DNA from: Desulfovibrio sp.
Lineage (GTDB): Bacteria > Desulfobacterota > Desulfovibrionia > Desulfovibrionales > Desulfovibrionaceae
Length of the DNA: 58,165 nt
NCBI GenBank assembly: GCA_017396005.1
Contig: JAFQNG010000059.1
Coordinates: forward strand, 1-58,165
Direction: 5' to 3'
The first letter of the stretch is position 1. Every line of letters starts with the position of its first letter. The position numbers and the translations under genes were made by a program. The notes beneath the pieces were generated by a model. That model was not told the DNA's origin, searched no databases, and was given only the letters and a program-made list of their open reading frames with translations. This document shows, one piece after another, positions 53,771-58,165 of this stretch.

Positions 53771-54256
53771 ATGTCCCGCTTGCCCTTGAACAGAGCACAT
53801 AAAGCCATCTGTGCGTCCTTCCGTTTTAAAGGACTTAAAAACAGTGAAAAACAGGCACGGACTGCACTGAAAATTCTCGAAAAACTGCAAATAACGGCCA
53901 GCAAACCGACCAACAAATGCACCGTTGTTTCCTTAATAAATTGGCGCACTTATCAGCAGCAGCTCGGTACGGAGGGGCCAGCAAGGGGCCACAAAACAAG
54001 AACAAAGAACAAAGAACAAAAGAGATCGGCCCCTGTCCGTCAGCATGGTAGCGAGAACGTCTCCCCTCTGCAGGAAAAAGGAAAAGCCCCCGCGCTTTGC
54101 AGGGGCCTTGTGTCAGTTCACGTCACATGCAGCACTGCCCAGGCAAAGGGCAGGCAGGCAGCGACCGGGCCTTTCAGTGACAAGCCTGCCTGTCACTATT
54201 GCAGGGCAGCATGTTCCGTTCCCCCGGCATATCGTGCAGTGTCTCATAGTCGCTGA
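53771..54256 (+). pseudogene. Replisome-organiser-like (winged helix) remnant
   Basis: Residues about 25-65 read SEKQARTALKILEKLQITAS then CTVVSLINWRTYQQQ. This matches the end of the winged-helix domain in DnaD-like phage replication proteins, whose helix is followed by a TVxxxxNWxxYQ strand. The rest of that domain is missing upstream. The downstream part changes frame (an N/K/Q-rich tail is visible in another frame near 53990-54030) and crosses a minus-strand gene. I regard it as a decayed gene. The annotated end is that of the open frame, not of the homology. Confidence 0.5.
54073..54108 (-). terminator. Terminator of the element's minus-strand genes
   Basis: On the minus strand an AGGCCCC/GGGGGCT stem is followed by TTTCCTTTTT. 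It lies 66 bases after the end of the 120-residue gene and is similar to the hairpin at 337-364. Confidence 0.75.
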
Positions 54257-54536
54257 GCCGATGCCTCAATTCTTCCATGCCAGCAAAAACATCATCCCAG
54301 AGAGAGCGCCCCACCAGCCTGTGCAGAGCATCAATTCCGCCCTTGCGAATCTGGATATTTTCCGCGCCTTCTTCATCAAAGCTGGAAGCAGGGCAGGCCC
54401 TGATAAGCTCACTCACAAAATGCAGCGTCTCCGCCACATCACATAGTGCCTGTTCGGCAGAAGAAAAAATTACAGCCGAAGTGCGTGAATCACGATTGAC
54501 ATGCCGTACCCGTCCATGTTCATTGGTTTGTGCCAT
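54174..54536 (-). CDS. Hypothetical 120-residue element protein
   Basis: Not recognised. I take the ATG at 54536 (MAQTNEHGRVRHVNRDSRTS) because the longer frame to 54650 runs across a hairpin into the AlpA-like gene. The middle is helical (AEQALCDVAETLHFVSELIR and GGIDALHRLVGRSLWDDVFA), and the protein is soluble. Similar small proteins of unknown role occur beside replication genes in phages and satellites. It lies downstream of alpA on the same strand. Confidence 0.6.
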   Translation of the reverse strand: MAQTNEHGRVRHVNRDSRTSAVIFSSAEQALCDVAETLHFVSELIRACPASSFDEEGAENIQIRKGGIDALHRLVGRSLWDDVFAGMEELRHRLSDYETLHDMPGERNMLPCNSDRQACH

Positions 54537-54613
54537 AGATAGCGCCCCCCTTCGGCGCTTTTTGTGGTTAGACCCGGTTTGGAAGCTGCAACCTTCAAGC
54601 CGGGTATTTGTTT

Positions 54614-54814
54614 TTATTCGCTGTCTCTCTCCACACCGCAAGCAAGCCATGCTTTCACGGCATCAGGATCAATGCGCCATCCCACACCCACCTTTCGGGC
54701 AGGGAAATCCCCGCGTAAAATCATGTCCTGCACTGTGCGAGGATTTACGCGGAGGGCTGTGGCAGTCTCCTCCAAGGTCATTCCTATGGGCGGCCATTCG
54801 ATTCTTTCAGCCAT
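54614..54814 (-). CDS. AlpA/excisionase-like helix-turn-helix protein
   Basis: A 66-residue MerR-like winged helix with the MTLEETATALRVNPRTVQDM helix-turn-helix, then LRGDFPARKVGVGWRIDPDA and VKAWL, as in AlpA and Helix-turn-helix-17 proteins. In satellites and prophages such proteins act as excision factors or activators of integrase genes. An AAGGAGG lies before the ATG. The integrase it would serve is not in the window. Confidence 0.85.
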   Translation of the reverse strand: MAERIEWPPIGMTLEETATALRVNPRTVQDMILRGDFPARKVGVGWRIDPDAVKAWLACGVERDSE

Positions 54815-54959
54815 TGGGACCTCCTTGGAAGGATAGAAACATAAAACATACTTAAAATCAACATAAAATTGTACATATAAATGACTAAAATATACATACT
54901 ATAAGATTTTTATTTCCATAGTCTCCAACAGGCAAACCATAGCCCCAGCCCTGCCCAGC

Positions 54960-54993
54960 AGAAAAAGAAAAGGCCGGAGGTAATCCCCCGGCC
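54960..54993 (-). terminator. Terminator after the element replication genes
   Basis: On the minus strand GGCCGG pairs with CCGGCC around an 10-base loop (54972-54993) and is followed by TTTTCTTTTT. It would end the run from the primase to the 74-residue gene. Confidence 0.8.
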
Positions 54994-55021
54994 CTTGCCC
55001 GTCACATATCCAGCCGTCAGG

Positions 55022-55246
55022 TCAGGCCACCGCAGATAGCCAGTGAATGCCCGGCAAGGGAGCAAACTCCTTTTTCACCCGCCGCAGCAGGTCATCCAGA
55101 GTTTCGCTAGAGCGCCGCCGCCATGTTTGCCCGGCACACTGTACAGCCTTTGTGCTTGGCTCCAACTCCCAGTGAATGATCAGAATCGTACCGTCCCGGT
55201 CAGCATGCGATTCGAGCCGCTCTATTCTCCGAGAAATATTACTCAT
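55022..55246 (-). CDS. Hypothetical 74-residue element protein
   Basis: The ATG at 55246 overlaps the end of the upstream gene by 8 bases, which supports it over the start at 55336. The protein has an N-terminal coiled-coil-like start (MSNISRRIERLESHADRDGT) and a beta strand ILIIHWELE. It resembles small phage proteins with the SxxxRIxRLE start, of unknown function. Confidence 0.65.
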   Translation of the reverse strand: MSNISRRIERLESHADRDGTILIIHWELEPSTKAVQCAGQTWRRRSSETLDDLLRRVKKEFAPLPGIHWLSAVA

Positions 55247-55706
55247 GACCTGCATCCCCCTTTTCGAGCGCAGAAATTCGCCTTTCCAGCTCCGACAGCT
55301 CCAGCACTTTGCCATGTACCCCGGCCAATGCTGCAAGCTGGTTCCCTTCTGCCACAGTCAACCGCCCACCTGCAACGGCTCTCAGTAGCGCCGCTGTAAA
55401 TGCTGGCAGGTCTGCTACCGTTTTCACATCAGGCAAATCGATAGGCTCCAGTGTCTGCCGAGGAGCCTGCCCCGTATGAGCCGCCAGTATCTCAAAAGCT
55501 TTCACATCCCCCGACAACACGCGCTCAAAAAGCGCATGTGCCGCAGCATCCAGCCCGGTCATATCCCCAACCCGTGAATCAAGCAGCGCCTGCAAGCGTT
55601 CACGCAAGCTCTTTTTTTCTCGTCTGGCTTTTCCACTGGCAACGCCTCCAGCTCGCCCCCGCGCCCTTGCTTCATCTGTGCTTTGAACCGGCTTCAAATT
55701 GCTCAT
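55239..55706 (-). CDS. Phage-type KGG-motif protein
   Basis: A 155-residue protein. It starts MSNLKPVQSTDEARARGRAG then GVASGKARREKKSLRERLQA, the Gly-rich basic start seen in many small phage proteins encoded near terminase or replication genes. A middle domain (DAAAHALFERVLSGDVKAFE, ILAAHTGQAPRQTLE) and a helical C-terminus (ELSELERRISALEKG) follow. Its ATG overlaps the ERCC4 nuclease stop (ATGA). A terminase small-subunit role is possible, but no large subunit is present. Confidence 0.7.
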   Translation of the reverse strand: MSNLKPVQSTDEARARGRAGGVASGKARREKKSLRERLQALLDSRVGDMTGLDAAAHALFERVLSGDVKAFEILAAHTGQAPRQTLEPIDLPDVKTVADLPAFTAALLRAVAGGRLTVAEGNQLAALAGVHGKVLELSELERRISALEKGDAGHE

Positions 55707-56185
55707 GCCGCACACCCCCCGGAGCCATGCGCCTTCAGTAACTCTTTGTATTTTTTTTGAACGTTTTCGAGATAGAGCCTCAGGAAATTATATGTTGACC
55801 ATTCCGCAAGGCTTCGTGTCCCAGCAAATATAAATGCTGTTCCATATTTGGCCATCATGCCAAGTATTGAATTTACAGCCGCCTTTGGATTCATTCTTGA
55901 CCTGTAATTGCCCTGTGCAATATCCAACATTGAGCATTCTACTACAACAGCAAAAGAGCACAGCCCACGCGCCCTGATAAGTTCTTTTGTGAATCGGTCT
56001 CTGTTTCGTGTCAGGCACATGATTAGGTCATCAGCTGATTTTCTCTCAACAGCACATTCGTTTTCAAATCCCAAAACGGAATAGTCACCTGTCGGCAAAG
56101 TACCTTTAACAATTTCGACACTACTGTATGCAGGCCCGGCAAAGGAAAAAGGCCGCTGTTCTCTGGTATCAACCAAAATTTTCAT
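55703..56185 (-). CDS. ERCC4-domain nuclease
   Basis: A 160-residue protein that is essentially one ERCC4/XPF nuclease domain. It has MKILVDTREQRPFSFAGPAY, LPTGDYSVLGFENECAVERK with the ERKxxxD metal site (ERKSADDLI), and FAVVVECSMLDIAQGNYRSR. Such nucleases cut branched or flapped DNA. Its ATG overlaps the primase stop by one base, which decides this start over 56242 and shows coupling. In phages this domain works in recombination or replication fork processing. Confidence 0.87.
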   Translation of the reverse strand: MKILVDTREQRPFSFAGPAYSSVEIVKGTLPTGDYSVLGFENECAVERKSADDLIMCLTRNRDRFTKELIRARGLCSFAVVVECSMLDIAQGNYRSRMNPKAAVNSILGMMAKYGTAFIFAGTRSLAEWSTYNFLRLYLENVQKKYKELLKAHGSGGCAA

Positions 56186-57327
56186 CAAGCAGCCCTCCCG
56201 GCTTGTTGGCTTCGAGCATATGCAAGTGCTGATGTGACCCATTCATCTAATGCCGGAATACTCCCGTTCTCAGGGGCAGTCAGCGCCGCCTGATGCATGT
56301 CACCCAAATCTTTTGGGCCACCCAGAGGCGGAACAACCACAGCGCCCGGCCACCATGTGCGCCATGTCCTCAGAGCCTGCATGCCTGCATCGTCCCCGTC
56401 CGGTGAGAGAATTGCTACAGGAGCCGACCGCACAAAAGCGTCTGCTTCATGGTCAACACCCTTTGTAGCGCCGTTCAGCCCCACAGCTGCCACCCGTCCG
56501 CGCCCGAATTGCCAGACAAGCGCCGCGTCAAGTGCCGATTCACACACGACCACAGGCCGCCCCGACTCGCCCACAATGTAAGGCAGGCCACGCGCACCGC
56601 CCGCAACTTCATGATAACGTGATTGCTCTGCCTTAGCATCGCTAGGACGCCGCACCACCAAGGCAACGACCTCATCAGAGCGCCGGACAGCAATCACGAT
56701 ACCACGCGGCAACAGCACCTTGCCCGGCCCAGACAGGCCCCAAGTCTCGCGAAGTTCGTACTTGTCTGCATCATGCCAGCCAAGGGCGCACGGCTCGCAG
56801 CTATCAGGCCAGACGTGCCGCCACGCAAACAGCCAGCGACAAGTGCCCGGCGACAAGTCAAGTCGCTGCTGGCAGCTCCGCAGGAACTCACCAGCCCGCC
56901 GCCGCCAGACTTCGCCCGGCAGAGGAGGAGCTTGCCGCTCCACAGGGGCCAGCCCCGCACCAGAGCCGGAACCCCGACCCGCAGGACAGCCCCCGCCCCC
57001 GGGAGTTTTCTGCCCGGCAGGGAGGGAAGGTCTCCGGCCTGCAAGACTACCCCCAGCCCGTAGACTTCCCCCCTCTGCAGGGCCAAGCCCGAGCGCAGCG
57101 AGGGCATCACGATATCTCAAACCCGTCAGCCTCTGCACAAGTGCGATGCCATCCCCAGACCTATGGCAAACCCGACACCAGTAAAGGGTCTCAGTCATCC
57201 CACGTTCAGGCCAGAGTCGAAACCTGTCCCGACCAGTACCGCACCACAGGCAAGGCCCGGCATACTCGCCGTTGCCGACCACTTTCATCAGCCCAGCAGG
57301 GAAGAGGGTTAACAAATCAACGTTCAT
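56185..57327 (-). CDS. Primase with zinc finger and Toprim domain
   Basis: A 380-residue DnaG/phage-type primase. Residues 24-56 have a zinc finger (PCLWCGTGRDRF then YWCRVCHRSGDGIAL). A low-complexity Gly/Pro/Arg linker occupies about 85-135. The Toprim domain has RPVVVCESALDAALVWQFGR with its Glu and ILSPDGDDAGMQALR with the Asp pair. There is no helicase domain, so it probably works with the adjacent RepA-like ATPase, as in P4-like and satellite replicons. The linker DNA shares short GC-rich units with the noncoding DNA at 52950-53110. Confidence 0.88.
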   Translation of the reverse strand: MNVDLLTLFPAGLMKVVGNGEYAGPCLWCGTGRDRFRLWPERGMTETLYWCRVCHRSGDGIALVQRLTGLRYRDALAALGLGPAEGGSLRAGGSLAGRRPSLPAGQKTPGGGGCPAGRGSGSGAGLAPVERQAPPLPGEVWRRRAGEFLRSCQQRLDLSPGTCRWLFAWRHVWPDSCEPCALGWHDADKYELRETWGLSGPGKVLLPRGIVIAVRRSDEVVALVVRRPSDAKAEQSRYHEVAGGARGLPYIVGESGRPVVVCESALDAALVWQFGRGRVAAVGLNGATKGVDHEADAFVRSAPVAILSPDGDDAGMQALRTWRTWWPGAVVVPPLGGPKDLGDMHQAALTAPENGSIPALDEWVTSALAYARSQQAGRAA

Positions 57328-57346
57328 AGTAGCCCCCGCCCCACTG

Positions 57347-57460
57347 GTACGTTTCGGTACGCGGTACGCTCTTTAAAGAGAGCGTACCGTACCGAAACGT
57401 ACGCACAAAATGGGTTTGGTACGCATGGTACGCTGTACCATATCGTACTGTGCCGTACCA
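57347..57460. repeat. GTAC-rich inverted repeat between primase and RepA-like genes
   Basis: GTACGTTTCGGTAC (57347-57360) and GTACCGAAACGTAC (57389-57402) are perfect complements flanking a second palindrome, GGTACGCTCT/AGAGCGTACC with small offsets. Downstream to 57460 GTAC recurs five more times, giving eleven in about 115 bases. The position between two replication genes suggests an origin or operator. It contains no gene. Confidence 0.85.
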
Positions 57461-57972
57461 TCAGCAGTCCCCCTTGCTGGCAAGGGCAAAAGATTCTCCG
57501 CTCTGTGTGATTATACCCTTTTGAATCAGCCCTTTGTGGCCATCTTTAAAGGCTTGCTCAGTCGTCCCTTTTTTTTCCCCTGGGTCAGCCAGGGCAAAGA
57601 GAGTATCCTTCCACCGTCTGTAGGAAATTTCCGCTTGCCCGTTCCCCGCCTGCGCTTTTGTGAATGCTTCAAGGGCGCGGTCTTCTCGCTTTGTGAGCGT
57701 GACTTTCTGTTTGGGCTTGCCATCAGGCACTATTGCCCCGCTAAAAACGGCCTGACCCTCATCGTCTTCGCCAACCTTCACAATTTTTAGCCGGTACGCA
57801 AAACCTGTACCATCTGAATTATCTCGTGCCTTGGCTATGTATAGAGCCCGTTCGTCTCCTTCGCGCCGTGTGGCTATCACGGCATCAACGCACGCAGGCA
57901 AGCCGCTCCAACCTGCAAGTCTATTTCTGTCGGCAGCAGACTTGCCGCCTGTCTTGGGCACATGGTGCACTA
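57461..57972 (-). pseudogene. RepA-like AAA ATPase, C-terminal part, cut by the IS
   Basis: The remaining 170 residues match the second half of RepA-type hexameric helicase-like ATPases (AAA_25): HHVPKTGGKSAADRNRLAGW, then CVDAVIATRRE, ALYIAKARDNSDGTGFAYRL and a winged-helix-like C-terminus. The HH(x)PK at the start is the sensor strand just after Walker B; Walker A and B would lie beyond the IS boundary at 57972/57973. The ATG-like start at 57970 is fortuitous. The gene is therefore broken here and the replicon probably inactive. Confidence 0.75.
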
Positions 57973-58165
57973 GGCTCAGGACTCATTAATTGTCAAAAAG
58001 GAAAAAAGTTCTTATCGTGAGCCGAGGAGGGTACAATGAAAGAACTTTTTTATCTTTCCCAAGAGCAGATTGACCGGATCAAGTGCTATTTTCCCCGTTC
58101 TCATGGGGTTCCAAGAGTCGATGACAGACGTATCGTCAGCGGGATCATTTATGTTATCAAGCAGG
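57973..58165 (+). mobile_element. IS5-like insertion sequence, right copy, partial
   Basis: It begins TA|GGCTCAGGACTCATTAATTG and matches the reverse complement of 1-138, with one base difference in the shared leader. It interrupts the RepA-like gene. Only the end and the transposase start are in the window. Confidence 0.82.
58036..58165 (+). CDS. IS transposase, N-terminal fragment (right copy)
   Basis: The first 43 codons are present before the window ends. After MKELFYLSQEQIDRIKCYF the sequence continues RSHGVPRVDDRRIVSGIIYV, the DDRR/VxxGIIYV pattern shared by IS5-family (DUF4096) transposases. GGAGGG is 7 bases upstream of the ATG. The catalytic core lies outside the window. Confidence 0.75.
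   Translation, partial: MKELFYLSQEQIDRIKCYFPRSHGVPRVDDRRIVSGIIYVIKQ

Noticed and set aside
54541-54605. Terminator for the AlpA-like gene
   Set aside because: The AGCGCC/GGCGCT hairpin has its T-run on the plus strand, while the neighbouring genes are on the minus strand.

Overview
The window looks like one contig from a Desulfovibrionales bacterium (Desulfovibrio-like, mid-50s percent G+C by eye). The taxonomic call is an inference from gene content: a Re-citrate-synthase-type enzyme with aconitase and isocitrate dehydrogenase, futalosine-type menaquinone genes (MqnB, UbiX-like, MenG/UbiE, polyprenyl synthase), a 1180-residue FAD/Fe-S/CCG dehydrogenase, a chemoreceptor fused to haemerythrin, and FmdB-purB-pyrE linkage.

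Layout. Positions 1-138 and 57973-58165 are the same end of an IS5-like insertion sequence in opposite orientation, so the sequence starts and stops inside repeat copies. Just inside each IS lies an integrated-element end abutting a tRNA gene: tRNA-Asn(GTT) at 702-777 on the left and tRNA-Arg(CCG) at 52719-52795 on the right. The two element ends share a 54-bp identical inverted segment. About 52 kb of chromosome lies between the tRNAs.

Chromosomal core, left to right: two unknown coupled genes; ubiX; two small conserved genes; a nine-gene minus-strand run (12908 to 3713) of radical SAM protein, 35-residue basic protein, FmdB zinc ribbon, purB, pyrE, L,D-transpeptidase, coiled-coil membrane protein, glycosyltransferase and gamma-glutamyltransferase; IHF/HU; an MBOAT acyltransferase with its SGNH-like partner and a Sel1 protein; a seven-gene minus-strand run (27375 to 17659) of Re-citrate synthase, icd, aconitase, sdaA, Fsr-like transporter, ogt and alr, which links serine and pyruvate to citrate and 2-oxoglutarate; rpsA; a FAD/Fe-S dehydrogenase; a plus-strand run of membrane protein, site-2 protease, trpS, ruvX and mltG; an MCP-haemerythrin plus tandem HD-GYP pair; a divergent protein with ten DALL-type motifs; and a run of ubiE, UDP-sugar dehydrogenase, mqnB, polyprenyl synthase, purL and rlpA.

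Right accessory region (52796-57972): remains of a phage or satellite-like element. It holds an iteron-like NQ repeat, a replisome-organiser remnant, an AlpA-like regulator, small phage-type genes, an ERCC4 nuclease, a zinc-finger/Toprim primase, an intergenic hairpin packed with GTAC, and a RepA-like ATPase cut by the IS. No integrase, capsid gene, CRISPR array or rRNA was seen.

The points most worth following up are the Re-citrate synthase with a C-terminal Cache-like domain, the protein with repeated FliM/CheZ-like motifs beside chemotaxis genes, the replication module with its GTAC hairpin, and a possible attenuator upstream of ubiE.
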